Source: Paenibacillus_S vulneris (GTDB lineage: Bacteria > Bacillota > Bacilli > Paenibacillales > NBRC-103111). Taken from it: DNA of 64,000 nt. Shown here one piece after another: positions 23,886-31,618 of the stretch (position 1 is the stretch's first letter; each line of letters opens with the position of its first letter). Location of the stretch: contig NZ_BAABJG010000029.1 of NCBI RefSeq assembly GCF_039543185.1, forward strand, positions 318,008 through 382,007, written 5' to 3'. Below the pieces are notes generated by a model that ran no database searches, was not told the origin of the DNA, and worked only from the letters and a program-made list of their open reading frames with translations. A program made the position numbers and the translations under genes.

Positions 23886-25157
23886 TTATCGGGATTCATT
23901 CAGCGATTCCGCCGCACTCTTACCCGCCGTATACCCCGTCGTAAAAGCCGCAGTAATGTTGTAGCCGCCTGTATAGCCGTGAATGTCGAGTATTTCCCCG
24001 CAAAAGAACAAGCCTGTGACCAGCTTGGACTGCATCGTCTTCGGGTCGACTTCCTTCAAGCTCACTCCCCCGCCGGTAACGAAAGCTTCTTCTATGGAAA
24101 GGGTCCCATTCACCTCGATAGGGAATGCCTTTAACAGCTGGGCCAGCTCCATCCAGGGCTGCTTAGGAATGTTATCGAAGGTGACGTCCTCGGCTATACC
24201 CGCTTTATTCAGTAGGATAGGGAGAAGCCGCTCGGAGATTGCGTTTTTCAGCACATTCTTGATCTGCTTCTTGGGGTCTGCTTTAGCCAGAGACAGAGTA
24301 TAGCTGTACACTTCATCAGCGCCCAGCTCGGGAAATAAGTCCAATGTCATCTTCACCGTCGGGACATTGAACTGCTTCAGCGCTTTGACGACAAACTGGC
24401 TGCAGCGCAGGACAGCAGGGCCGGAGAGGCCGAAATGGGTAAAGATCATGTCGCCTTCGTGCTCGATCAGCTTCTTCCCCTTCGGGTTCCATACCGACAG
24501 CGTGATATTGCGCAGGGACAGCCCTTGCAGCTCCTTGCTGCGAATGAAGGGCTCTTTGGACGTCACCGGCACCTCGGTCGGATACAGCTCGGTGATCGTA
24601 TGACCTCCTGCCTCTGCCCAAGCATAACCGTCACCGGTGGAGCCTGTGTGAGGTACCGATTTGCCACCAGTAGCAATAATCACCGCACTGGATTCGACAC
24701 GTCGTCCGTCCTGCAATTCTACGCCGGCGACCCGATCCCCTCTGTACAGCACTTGTCGAACCGGACTATGAACGCGGATATCCACGCCCAGGCTGCGCAC
24801 CTTGCCCACCAATGCAACGACAACCGTCTTGGCCTTGTCGGACACCGGGAACATACGGCCGCGATCCTCCTCCTTAAGCCGAATCCCGAGCCCTTCGAAA
24901 AAGGCGATGATATCCTTGTTGCTGAACTGAGCGAATGCGCTGTACAGGAAGCGCCCGTTGCCGGGAATATGTCGAATCAGCTCGTCCAGCTCCTTGGCAT
25001 TCGTTACGTTGCACCTTCCGCCTCCGGAAATGCCGAGCTTGCGCCCGAGCTTATCTCCTTTATCGATGAGCAGCACCTTGGCTCCATGGGAAGCGGCGGC
25101 AATACAGGACATGAGGCCGGAAGGACCGCCTCCGATTACGATAACATCATAGGACAT
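23886..25157 (-). CDS. HI0933/YtfP family FAD-dependent oxidoreductase
   Basis: A 423-residue flavoprotein. The N-terminus DVIVIGGGPSGLMSCIAAASHGAKVLLIDKGDKLGRKLGISGGGRCNVTN holds the dinucleotide-binding GxGxxG and the KxGRKxxISGGGRCN motif specific for the HI0933 (BaiN/YhiN/YtfP) family. The C-terminal FFCGEILDIHGYTGGYNITAAFTTG closes the FAD site. The family is common but its general substrate is uncertain (one member, BaiN, acts in bile-acid reduction). The ATG follows AAGGAGC. It is convergent with GH28 and is probably a single-gene unit. Confidence 0.85.
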   Translation of the reverse strand: MSYDVIVIGGGPSGLMSCIAAASHGAKVLLIDKGDKLGRKLGISGGGRCNVTNAKELDELIRHIPGNGRFLYSAFAQFSNKDIIAFFEGLGIRLKEEDRGRMFPVSDKAKTVVVALVGKVRSLGVDIRVHSPVRQVLYRGDRVAGVELQDGRRVESSAVIIATGGKSVPHTGSTGDGYAWAEAGGHTITELYPTEVPVTSKEPFIRSKELQGLSLRNITLSVWNPKGKKLIEHEGDMIFTHFGLSGPAVLRCSQFVVKALKQFNVPTVKMTLDLFPELGADEVYSYTLSLAKADPKKQIKNVLKNAISERLLPILLNKAGIAEDVTFDNIPKQPWMELAQLLKAFPIEVNGTLSIEEAFVTGGGVSLKEVDPKTMQSKLVTGLFFCGEILDIHGYTGGYNITAAFTTGYTAGKSAAESLNESR

Positions 25158-25468
25158 AATGATTTGAAGCTCCTTGCATTTAGAATATATTTCGACCCTT
25201 AACCCTACGGGGTGGGGTGCATGTCACTTGAGTGTGTGACCAAAAGGATAGCTTTGCTTCCAACAAACTACTTGCTTAACGCCTAAACGTTCAGCATCAC
25301 CTGGAATACCTCCAATCAACGTCATTCCCATTGTACGCTTTTTCCAGCCCAATGCAAAGGATGGCCCTGATTGCATTAATATCCCAATCTACCCAACAAT
25401 TCCACGGTCTTTGCCGGCAAAAGAAAAGCCATAATAACCTTACCATGTAGGGAATTGGAGGACCTGCC
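25158..25468. other. Divergent intergenic region, no gene seen
   Basis: This 311-bp stretch holds the promoters of the flavoprotein (leftward) and the deacetylase (rightward). A CATAAT-type -10 lies near 25430. A GTCAC/GTGAC dyad lies near 25225-25245. I see no coding sequence. Confidence 0.4.
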
Positions 25469-26425
25469 ATGAAGCAGCGGAACGGAATCCTATGGTCGAT
25501 TTTAGCCGGGTGTATCGCCATTTCGTTAATTTGGACCTTGTGGCTGCCTAACCTCTCTCATCAGGGAAAGCTTGGCTCGAACAACGCGGCAAAGGAAGAG
25601 CATCCGGCTCATTCCAATGAACTGGCTGCCGGGCTTGTCAGCCCAAAATCGGCTATGGCACCTATCCCGGACTACGATAAAGAAGAGGAACGCGTGACGA
25701 CACAGCTGAGCCTCCAAGGAAACGAGACAAGGGCGCATTCTGAAGCGGCTGTCCCCTCGTCCCAAGCGAAGGATGCCCAAGGAAAGCCCGGGAAGGTGGC
25801 CTATTTGACGTTCGATGATGGCCCGTCCCGCAATACGGAGCGGATTTTACAAATATTAAGCGAACACGATGTCAAAGCGACTTTTTTTATTACCGGCCGC
25901 GCAGCCGAGCATTACCTTCCTACCCTGAAACACACCGTCCAAATGGGACACACATTAGGGAACCATACGTTTTCTCACGACTACCAGCGCATTTATACCT
26001 CCGTAGAGGCCTTCAAAGCCGATGCAGATCGATTGAATCGCTTTTTAAAAGATCGGGTAGGGGTTGAAACCGATTTGCTCCGTTTTCCCGGCGGGTCGAA
26101 TAATCGGCTTAGCTGGCGGTTCGGAGGTCGAAAGGTGATGAATGCTATTACCCGGGAAATGTCGAAAAATGGATATCAATATTTCGATTGGAACGTGAGT
26201 TCCACGGATGCGGCTGCCGTCGTTCAACCCAAAGAGGAGATTATTAATGCCGTTAAAGGCAATAGTGCGGGCAAGGATCGGATCATTGTCCTGATGCATG
26301 ATATGGATGTGAAAACGACAACGGTCGAAGCTCTTCCCGAGATCATCCTCTATTTGAAGCAGCAGGGATACCAATTCGATGTGCTCAGCAAGCATTCATT
26401 TACATTCCAATTTTTGAAGCTTTGA
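25469..26425 (+). CDS. Membrane-anchored polysaccharide deacetylase (CE4)
   Basis: The 318-residue protein has an N-terminal signal anchor (about 7-28), a low-complexity linker to about residue 105, then a NodB domain: YLTFDDGPSRNT (motif 1, catalytic Asp pair), HTFSHD (motif 2, the HxxxH metal site), LRFPGGSNN (motif 3), WNVSSTDA (motif 4) and IVLMHDMD (motif 5). Such enzymes remove acetyl groups from peptidoglycan or related sugars outside the membrane with a divalent metal. The ATG follows TTGGAGGACC. In Bacillales many homologues act in sporulation or wall modification, and the small proteins downstream may be linked to it. Confidence 0.85.
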   Translation: MKQRNGILWSILAGCIAISLIWTLWLPNLSHQGKLGSNNAAKEEHPAHSNELAAGLVSPKSAMAPIPDYDKEEERVTTQLSLQGNETRAHSEAAVPSSQAKDAQGKPGKVAYLTFDDGPSRNTERILQILSEHDVKATFFITGRAAEHYLPTLKHTVQMGHTLGNHTFSHDYQRIYTSVEAFKADADRLNRFLKDRVGVETDLLRFPGGSNNRLSWRFGGRKVMNAITREMSKNGYQYFDWNVSSTDAAAVVQPKEEIINAVKGNSAGKDRIIVLMHDMDVKTTTVEALPEIILYLKQQGYQFDVLSKHSFTFQFLKL

Positions 26426-26474
26426 GTTAATTTCATGCGGAGAAACATAATAACAGGGAAAGGAGCTGGTCATT

Positions 26475-26603
26475 ATGGCGAACAATCGCACAATAAATTC
26501 CGAAGAACAGCAAAAGCAATCGAAGCAAAATCATACTCCGGAAGTAGCTAATGAAGAAATAAGGGATAAAAAGCTGGATGGACCGAACCGTCCTTCGGTA
26601 TAG
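26475..26603 (+). CDS. Small hydrophilic protein (42 aa) of Paenibacillus type
   Basis: A 42-residue open frame with a strong GGGAAAGGAG ribosome site 9 nt before its ATG. The product is very hydrophilic and Asn/Gln/Lys-rich, ending in KKLDGPNRPSV. I recall similar small proteins with a KLDGPNRPS tail in Paenibacillus genomes, without known function. The composition is like that of small spore proteins, but this is a guess. It sits between the deacetylase and the DUF3905 gene in the same direction. Confidence 0.65.
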   Translation: MANNRTINSEEQQKQSKQNHTPEVANEEIRDKKLDGPNRPSV

Positions 26604-26644
26604 AGGGGCATTTACGATCCAGGATGGATAGGGAGGGATAATGC

Positions 26645-27070
26645 GTGAGTTCAGAAGACAAGGAAAAACAGAAGTTCCCCAAAGCCGCAACCAAGGACCA
26701 AAGCGAGCTGGACCCTTTTGAAATTAACTTTTTGCCGCAGTTTCGTGAAGGCAGGGGACCGAGAGATCCGTTTGTCAACTCGCATGGCGTTGTCATTGGA
26801 GACCATGACTATGAATCGGACGAGTCTCCGCTTGAGAACTGGTCCAAAGAGACGGATCCTTCGGTGATGTCCGGTGATGAGTGGGTGCATCCGTTCAAGG
26901 ATATCGGGTTTCAATCTGCGGAAAATAGGGATTACTTTGAAAAAGGGATCATTCCCGAGACCGGAAGATTCTCACATCCTGACAAAAATGTCGCTTACCC
27001 CGTCTACAGCGATACTTTGGACCACGAGCAAGAGAATGGACCTCAAGCCGCTTCAGATAAAACCGAATAA
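26645..27070 (+). CDS. DUF3905-like protein
   Basis: The 141-residue acidic protein contains PFEINFLPQFREGRGPRDPF, NSHGVVIGDHDYESDESPLENW and DEWVHPFKDIGFQSAENRDYF, which I recall as the conserved core of DUF3905, a family limited mainly to spore-forming Bacillales. It has no membrane segment or known catalytic motif. A GTG start is preceded by GGGAGG at 8 nt. It follows the 42-residue gene by 41 bp and could share its transcript. Confidence 0.7.
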   Translation: MSSEDKEKQKFPKAATKDQSELDPFEINFLPQFREGRGPRDPFVNSHGVVIGDHDYESDESPLENWSKETDPSVMSGDEWVHPFKDIGFQSAENRDYFEKGIIPETGRFSHPDKNVAYPVYSDTLDHEQENGPQAASDKTE

Positions 27071-27105
27071 CCTTCATAGGCTGCGCCAAACTTTCATCAG
27101 GTACT

Positions 27106-27133
27106 TTGCTTTCACCCCTTGTCGATGTATAAT
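27106..27133 (+). promoter_or_regulatory. Promoter of the bacilliredoxin gene
   Basis: TTGCTT, a 16-bp spacer and perfect TATAAT, ending 51 bp before the ATG. Confidence 0.6.
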
Positions 27134-27184
27134 GAGACATACGATAGTTTGTAAATTCTTATGTAGGTAAAGGAGTGGAAGTCA

Positions 27185-27619
27185 ATGTCCATGTCATTTG
27201 AATCATACATGAAAGATATGGTGCAGCCGATGAGAGATGAGCTGACTCGTATCGGAATTACCGAGCTGCGCACACCGGAAGAGGTTGTGGAGAAGCTGGA
27301 GAATGCCAAGGGAACGGCTCTTCTGGTTATTAACTCCGTTTGCGGCTGTGCTGCCGGTCAATGCCGTCCAGGCGTAGCCAAAGCGCTGCAAAATGATGTG
27401 AAGCCCGATCATTTGTTCACCGTATTTGCCGGTCAGGATAAAGAAGCTACGGCCAAGGCACGTGAATATTTGGCGCCGTATCCTCCGTCTTCACCATCCA
27501 TCGCTCTTTTGAAAGACGGCGAGCTGGTGCATTTCATCCAGCGCCATCAAATCGAAGACCGTTCGGCCGACATGATCGCCGGAGATTTGATCAGCGCATT
27601 CGAGCAATACTGCAAATAA
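27185..27619 (+). CDS. Bacilliredoxin (BrxA/BrxB, YphP/YqiW family)
   Basis: A 144-residue thioredoxin-fold protein with the family-specific CGC active site (SVCGCAAGQCRPG, Cys53 and Cys55) and the PPSSPSIALLKDGELVHFI segment. Bacilliredoxins remove bacillithiol from S-bacillithiolated proteins after oxidative stress, using the first active-site cysteine. Members occur in bacillithiol-producing Firmicutes, so the organism probably makes bacillithiol. An AAAGGAGTGG site precedes the ATG. It has its own promoter and terminator and is monocistronic. A choice between BrxA and BrxB cannot be made here. Confidence 0.9.
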   Translation: MSMSFESYMKDMVQPMRDELTRIGITELRTPEEVVEKLENAKGTALLVINSVCGCAAGQCRPGVAKALQNDVKPDHLFTVFAGQDKEATAKAREYLAPYPPSSPSIALLKDGELVHFIQRHQIEDRSADMIAGDLISAFEQYCK

Positions 27620-27631
27620 GATTTCTTGAAA

Positions 27632-27667
27632 AAGCTCCCTTCGGCTAAGCCGATGCGGAGTTTTTTT
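27632..27667 (+). terminator. Terminator of the bacilliredoxin gene
   Basis: CTCC...GGAG with inner CGGCT-A-AGCCG stem, followed by seven T residues. Confidence 0.75.
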
Positions 27668-27754
27668 ACCGCATGGGAAAGTTTATGTACACTGTGATTC
27701 ACTCGATTCTTTTATGTTTGAAAATCCTTTTGGCAGCAGAGCGACGTTTGGCCC

Positions 27755-27782
27755 TTGCAATCTGAATACAGTGCACTATACT
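27755..27782 (+). promoter_or_regulatory. Promoter of nadE
   Basis: TTGCAA, a 16-bp spacer and TATACT, 35 bp before the ATG. Confidence 0.6.
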
Positions 27783-27817
27783 TATAGGAAATAGAGAGTG
27801 GAAGAGGTGGATTCACG

Positions 27818-28627
27818 ATGAGCATGCAGCAGGAAATTATCGCAAGGCTTGGCGTAAAGCCGCAAATTAACGTGGACGAAGAAATCCGCAAGCGCGTCGA
27901 TTTTTTGAAGGAATACATAGTTTCATCGGGAGTTAACGGTCTCTTGATCGCCATTAGCGGCGGGATTGACAGCGCTGTGGCGACAGGTCTCTGCATTCGG
28001 GCTACTGATGAGTTAACCCAGGAAAAGGGCAAGGAATATAAGACGCTTGGCGTATTTCAACCCTATGGAGAGCAGGCTGACATTGCGGACAGCTATGCTG
28101 TAGCTGAAGCGTTCAAGCTGAAATACCGCGTGGAAACGAATATTGAGGAAGCTGTAAACGAGATTGCCCTCGAAGCGGAGCATGCGTTGAAATCCATTGG
28201 CGAGCATCGCCATTTAAGCCGCGGAGGCAAAGGTAACGTGAAGGCGAGAACCCGCATGGTGATGCAATATGCGCTGGCGTTCGAGCTGAACCTGCTTGTC
28301 GTTGGGACAGACCATGCGTCCGAGGCGATTACCGGCTTCTATACCAAATACGGCGACGGAGCCGTAGACATCACTCCGCTCAGCTCGCTTAATAAGCGTC
28401 AGGTTCGTCAGCTGGCCGCAGCGCTCGGCGTTCCAAAAAGCGTTCTGGACAAAGCGCCGACAGCCGGCTTATGGGAAGGCCAAACCGACGAGAATGAGCT
28501 GGGAATTACCTATGAAGCCAACAGCGACTACCTGGAGGGCAAGGAGATTGATCCGGCCGTCCAAGAGAAGCTGGAGAAGCAATACTTGAAGACGGAGCAC
28601 AAACGTTCCCCGATTCCGGGAATTTAA
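27818..28627 (+). CDS. nadE: NAD synthetase, ammonia-dependent
   Basis: The 269-residue enzyme adenylates and amidates nicotinate adenine dinucleotide to NAD in the last step of NAD synthesis. The PP-loop AISGGIDSAVATGL (SGGIDS, residues 47-52) binds ATP pyrophosphate; GNVKARTRMVMQY, VVGTDHASEAITGFYTKYGDGAVDITPLSSLNKRQVR and the C-terminal KTEHKRSPIP loop are diagnostic. The length fits the short ammonia-using form, with no glutaminase domain. GAAGAGG precedes the ATG. Its 3' end is followed by a GC-rich hairpin and then the fold-back repeat element described separately. Confidence 0.95.
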   Translation: MSMQQEIIARLGVKPQINVDEEIRKRVDFLKEYIVSSGVNGLLIAISGGIDSAVATGLCIRATDELTQEKGKEYKTLGVFQPYGEQADIADSYAVAEAFKLKYRVETNIEEAVNEIALEAEHALKSIGEHRHLSRGGKGNVKARTRMVMQYALAFELNLLVVGTDHASEAITGFYTKYGDGAVDITPLSSLNKRQVRQLAAALGVPKSVLDKAPTAGLWEGQTDENELGITYEANSDYLEGKEIDPAVQEKLEKQYLKTEHKRSPIPGI

Positions 28628-28637
28628 TGATGATATG

Positions 28638-28655
28638 GCCGGGCAGCTGCCCGGC
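28638..28655 (+). terminator. GC-rich hairpin after nadE
   Basis: GCCGGGC-AGCT-GCCCGGC. A near-identical hairpin (16 of 18 bases) recurs at 28859-28876 on the other side of the repeat element. Confidence 0.6.
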
Positions 28656-28674
28656 CTAAGCTTTTCTGAAACTA

Positions 28675-28843
28675 TTAAAAACTGAAAATTGCAAGGATTA
28701 GGTGGGGTATCTCCTGGAGGAGCGATAGCGTCCGCCTTTGAAACCCGTGAAAATTCCACTAAAATCTAATCTGATTCATGGGTTTCAACAGCGGCTGGAG
28801 GGGGATACCTCACCGGAGTAACTGGCAAGTTCCAGCTTTTTAA
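28675..28843 (+). repeat. Fold-back repeat element, copy 1
   Basis: A core at 28701-28814 shares long blocks with 42113-42231: GGTGGGGTAT at the left end, GGAGGAGCGATAGCGTCCGC, then CAGCGGCYGGAGGGGGATAC and YCACC at the right end. The ends pair (GGTGGGGTAT with ATACCTCACC), CCGC pairs with GCGG, and the middle holds a private 14-bp stem, TTGAAACCCGTGAA with TTCATGGGTTTCAA. Outside the core, the sequence at 28675-28692 pairs imperfectly with 28825-28843. No open frame is present. Confidence 0.8.
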
Positions 28844-28858
28844 TTCTAGAAGGTTGAA

Positions 28859-28886
28859 GTCGGGCAGCGGCCCGGCTTATTTTATT
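28859..28886 (+). terminator. Second GC-rich hairpin with T-rich tail
   Basis: GTCGGGC-AGCG-GCCCGGC followed by TTATTTTATT. It resembles the hairpin at 28638 and may be the original tail of the nadE terminator displaced by the repeat element. Confidence 0.6.
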
Positions 28887-29020
28887 ACCATAGAGGGTGG
28901 GACATTCTTTTTCTTGCGTTTGGGATGTAGATTCGATACGATGTGATTAAAACCCAGGCAGCGGCTAAGCAATGCAGCAAGGCAGGACGCCATGTCTGGC
29001 TGGAAAAGGAACGTTTGACC

Positions 29021-29413
29021 ATGATTATTGGAATTGGCACGGACCTGCTCGACATTGCGAGAGTGAAAGGGATTCTGGAAGGCACGGCAGGGGAACGGTT
29101 TATGCAGCGGGCGCTTACCGAAGCGGAGCGGCAGCTGGCGGCTCAGCGCAAGGGGAGATTGGCCGAATTCGTATCCGGCCGCTTTGCTGCCAAAGAAGCG
29201 GTCAGCAAGGCGCTGGGCTGCGGAATCGGCAAGCAAGTGTCGCTGCAGGACATTGAAGTGCTTCCGGACCCGTTGGGCAAACCGGTATGCAGGGTGTCGG
29301 AGGAGGCGCTTCGGAGGCTGCAGCTGCCTCCGGATACGAGAATTCATTTGAGCATCACGCATACGGAAACTTCGGCAATGGCTTATGCCATTGTGGAAGC
29401 AGCTGGTTCATGA
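29021..29413 (+). CDS. acpS: Holo-[acyl-carrier-protein] synthase
   Basis: A 130-residue enzyme that moves 4'-phosphopantetheine from CoA to acyl carrier protein in the cytoplasm. It begins MIIGIGTDLLDIARV, with the magnesium ligand Asp8, and has RFAAKEAVSKALGCGIG (metal-binding Glu and catalytic-region Lys) and HLSITHTETSAMAYAI, as in AcpS trimers. The length is typical. The ATG at 29021 is chosen because all conserved sequence begins there and AAAAGGA lies 10 nt upstream; earlier in-frame codons are not conserved. The thioesterase gene follows 30 bp later. Confidence 0.93.
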   Translation: MIIGIGTDLLDIARVKGILEGTAGERFMQRALTEAERQLAAQRKGRLAEFVSGRFAAKEAVSKALGCGIGKQVSLQDIEVLPDPLGKPVCRVSEEALRRLQLPPDTRIHLSITHTETSAMAYAIVEAAGS

Positions 29414-29443
29414 AGAAAGGGTCACACATGGGAGGAAAGCTAT

Positions 29444-29956
29444 ATGGAGCAGCGATTTGTTAAAGAGTCCAGAACGTACAAGACATCGAGAATATTCCCA
29501 ACGGATGTCAACAACCACAATACGCTATTCGGAGGCAAGTTAATGGCCTACATTGACGATATCGCCTCTATCTCGGCATCCAAACACTGCCGCCGGTCCG
29601 TCGTAACGGCTTCTACGGACTCCGTCGACTTCTTGTCGCCGATCCGGCCGACCGATTCGGTCTGCCTGGAATCGTTCGTCACCTGGACAGGCAAAAGCTC
29701 GATGGAGGTCTTCGTGAAGGTCATCACAGAGGATCTCAAGACCGGGGAACGAACCATCGCGGCAACTTCGTTCTTAACCTTCGTCGCATTGGATGAGAAC
29801 AAACGGCCGGTACAGGTCCCTCAAGTGATCCCGGAAACCGAGGAAGAGCGCCGCTTGAACGCGACAGGGACAAGACGGGCGGAAATGCGTAAAACGCGCC
29901 GGGAGCAGAGCAAAGAGTTTTCGGATCATTTGATAACGCGCTTCCCGTGGGAATAG
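29444..29956 (+). CDS. Acyl-CoA thioesterase, YkhA-like hotdog protein
   Basis: This 170-residue protein has the hotdog thioesterase pattern RIFPTDVNNHNTLFGGKLMAYIDDIASISASKHC (about residues 17-50), including the catalytic-site Asn/Asp and GG turn, followed by TASTDSVDFLSPIRPTDSVCLESFVTWTGKSSMEV. It should hydrolyse acyl-CoA thioesters; homologues in Bacillus (YkhA) act on medium and long chains. The C-terminal 35 residues are charged and rich in Arg/Glu. GGGAGGAAAG precedes the ATG. It is probably co-transcribed with acpS, consistent with a role in CoA/acyl turnover, though this link is only positional. Confidence 0.88.
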   Translation: MEQRFVKESRTYKTSRIFPTDVNNHNTLFGGKLMAYIDDIASISASKHCRRSVVTASTDSVDFLSPIRPTDSVCLESFVTWTGKSSMEVFVKVITEDLKTGERTIAATSFLTFVALDENKRPVQVPQVIPETEEERRLNATGTRRAEMRKTRREQSKEFSDHLITRFPWE

Positions 29957-30019
29957 ACGCACAGCAATCCTTATTAAATCTTCCACAATCACATTCGAGA
30001 GGAAGGACGGTTATTCGAC

Positions 30020-30541
30020 ATGAACCAGAGACCCGCTTCGAGCGAGTATGCTCCTTACTATGGCACTTATATCCAGCTTGTCCCTGCAGAAGGTGATTTG
30101 ATTCAAATCCTGGAGGATCAACTCCAGCGTACTATCGCATTTTTAAGCGGATTAACGGAAGAGCAGGGAAACTACCGCTATGCGGAAGGAAAATGGAGCG
30201 TTAAAGAAGTCATCGGTCATATTACGGATAATGAGCGGATCATGAGCTACCGGCTTCTGCGGATTGCGAGAGGGGATACGACGCCGCTTCCGGGCTACGA
30301 TCAGGATACGCTGATGGAGGGATCTCCGTTCCAGCGTTGTACGCTAGCTTACCTGCTCGAAGACTTTAAGGCTGTCCGTCAAGCCACACTGACACTCTTA
30401 AGATCGTTGACGGAGGAAGCGTGGGGAAGAGAAGGGACCGCGAGTGATTGCGTAATCTCAGCCAGAGCTCTGGCCTGCGTCATCATCGGCCATGAGCTGC
30501 ACCACCTTCAAGTGCTTCGCGACCGTTATGGAATCCAATAA
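30020..30541 (+). CDS. DinB/YfiT-like four-helix protein
   Basis: A 173-residue DinB-superfamily protein. The metal-site histidines are visible in IGHITDNERIM (about residue 72) and IGHELHHLQVL (about 160), giving the three-His arrangement of these four-helix bundles, and the WSVKEVIGH motif is characteristic. Members include bacillithiol transferases and uncharacterised stress proteins. With a bacilliredoxin in the same region a thiol-transferase role is possible but unproven. GAGAGGAAGGA precedes the ATG. It is the last gene before a bidirectional terminator. Confidence 0.8.
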   Translation: MNQRPASSEYAPYYGTYIQLVPAEGDLIQILEDQLQRTIAFLSGLTEEQGNYRYAEGKWSVKEVIGHITDNERIMSYRLLRIARGDTTPLPGYDQDTLMEGSPFQRCTLAYLLEDFKAVRQATLTLLRSLTEEAWGREGTASDCVISARALACVIIGHELHHLQVLRDRYGIQ

Positions 30542-30558
30542 GACGCGCGAATAAGACA

Positions 30559-30606
30559 AAGAATCTCCCACGAAAGTCTCTCAGGACGGTGGAAGATTCT
30601 TTTTTT
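30559..30606. terminator. Bidirectional terminator between DinB and SIMPL genes
   Basis: AAGAATCTCCCAC pairs with GTGGAAGATTCTT, flanked by A and T runs. Confidence 0.8.
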
Positions 30607-30622
30607 GCTTCATCCCGCAGTA

Positions 30623-31387
30623 TTAAAACTCATATTGAACGCTCAGGTTCGTTGTAATGGTTAGTTCTCCAGGAGCAATGGAGGTTGCTGAAGAAGCAGT
30701 ATCTGCAGCTTTCATAAGCATAGGGCTGTACTCACGGCGAACCGGAATAGCGGAGGTTCCGGTTTGAACTACGTTCACTACGCCTTTCAGCTCTTTACCA
30801 ACGGTTTTGGCAATGGCAATCGCTTTGGCTTCAGCATTTTTCATGGCGGAGTCAATGGCCTGGATTTCGTATTCCTGGCGTTTTTCGGTATCGAATTGAA
30901 CCCCGTTAATTTGGTTCGCCCCGGCAACGGATGCCGCATCGAGGAAGGCGCCTACCTTATCGATATCGCGGTAAGTGACTTGAACCATTTGCGTTGCGGA
31001 GTAGCCAATAATTTTGGGCTCCTTGTCCGTATAGCTGTAAACAGGCTGTACGGAAAATCCGGAGGTTTTCACGTCTTTCTTGTCGAGCTTATACGTATCA
31101 TACAGCAGGGCCGTCAGTCCTGCGAAGCTTTCCGCATTCAGCTTTTGAGCTTCGCTGGCGGTGTCGGCTTTGGTCATGACGCCAAGATTGATATAGGCCA
31201 CGTCTGGAGCGACCTTGATCTCACCTTCGCCTCCGACGGTGATCGTTTTACTGTAAGCGGTGCTTACCTGCTCCGCATAGGCGGTAGCAGCGCCTGCCGG
31301 ATGCAGTGAAGTGAAAGACGTCAAGCCGGTTAATAAAGTGGCTGCAGCAACTCCGATAATGAGCTTGTTTTTGACGGTCGATTTCAT
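30623..31387 (-). CDS. Secreted SIMPL-domain (DUF541) protein
   Basis: The 254-residue protein has a signal peptide (NKLIIGVAAATLLTGLTSF, cleavage likely after the AGAATAYA region) and one SIMPL domain (about 48-250): SKTITVGGEGEIKVAPDVAYINLGV, TSGFSVQPVYSYTD, IIGYSATQMVQVTYRDIDKVGAFLDAA and LTITTNLSVQYEF. Homologues include YggE-like periplasmic oxidative-stress proteins and BP26 antigens; their biochemical role is unclear. The ATG at 31387 is chosen for its GGGGGA site and because the signal peptide starts there; a longer in-frame extension upstream lacks both. Confidence 0.85.
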   Translation of the reverse strand: MKSTVKNKLIIGVAAATLLTGLTSFTSLHPAGAATAYAEQVSTAYSKTITVGGEGEIKVAPDVAYINLGVMTKADTASEAQKLNAESFAGLTALLYDTYKLDKKDVKTSGFSVQPVYSYTDKEPKIIGYSATQMVQVTYRDIDKVGAFLDAASVAGANQINGVQFDTEKRQEYEIQAIDSAMKNAEAKAIAIAKTVGKELKGVVNVVQTGTSAIPVRREYSPMLMKAADTASSATSIAPGELTITTNLSVQYEF

Positions 31388-31529
31388 GTTATTCCCCCGA
31401 TTACCAAAATGTTGTTTCACCTCTTCAAACGGAACGGTCCGCAAAAAGGTTGCAATTCGGATGCAAAGAGAGAAAAAAATTTTTGCTGACGGCGGTGCCG
31501 GTTGTTCGATCGATCCACAGCACGGACAA

Positions 31530-31572
31530 AACAAAAACATCTGCTGTACGACAGTTATCGTATAACGGATGT
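31530..31572 (-). terminator. Probable terminator after the cytochrome c gene
   Basis: On the minus strand ACATC...GATGT with inner GTTAT/ATAAC pairing is followed by TTTTTGTTTT. Confidence 0.5.
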
Positions 31573-31618
31573 CTTGGTTTATGGGCGGCTTCCAGCTATG
31601 AAGGCTGTGGCCGGCAGA

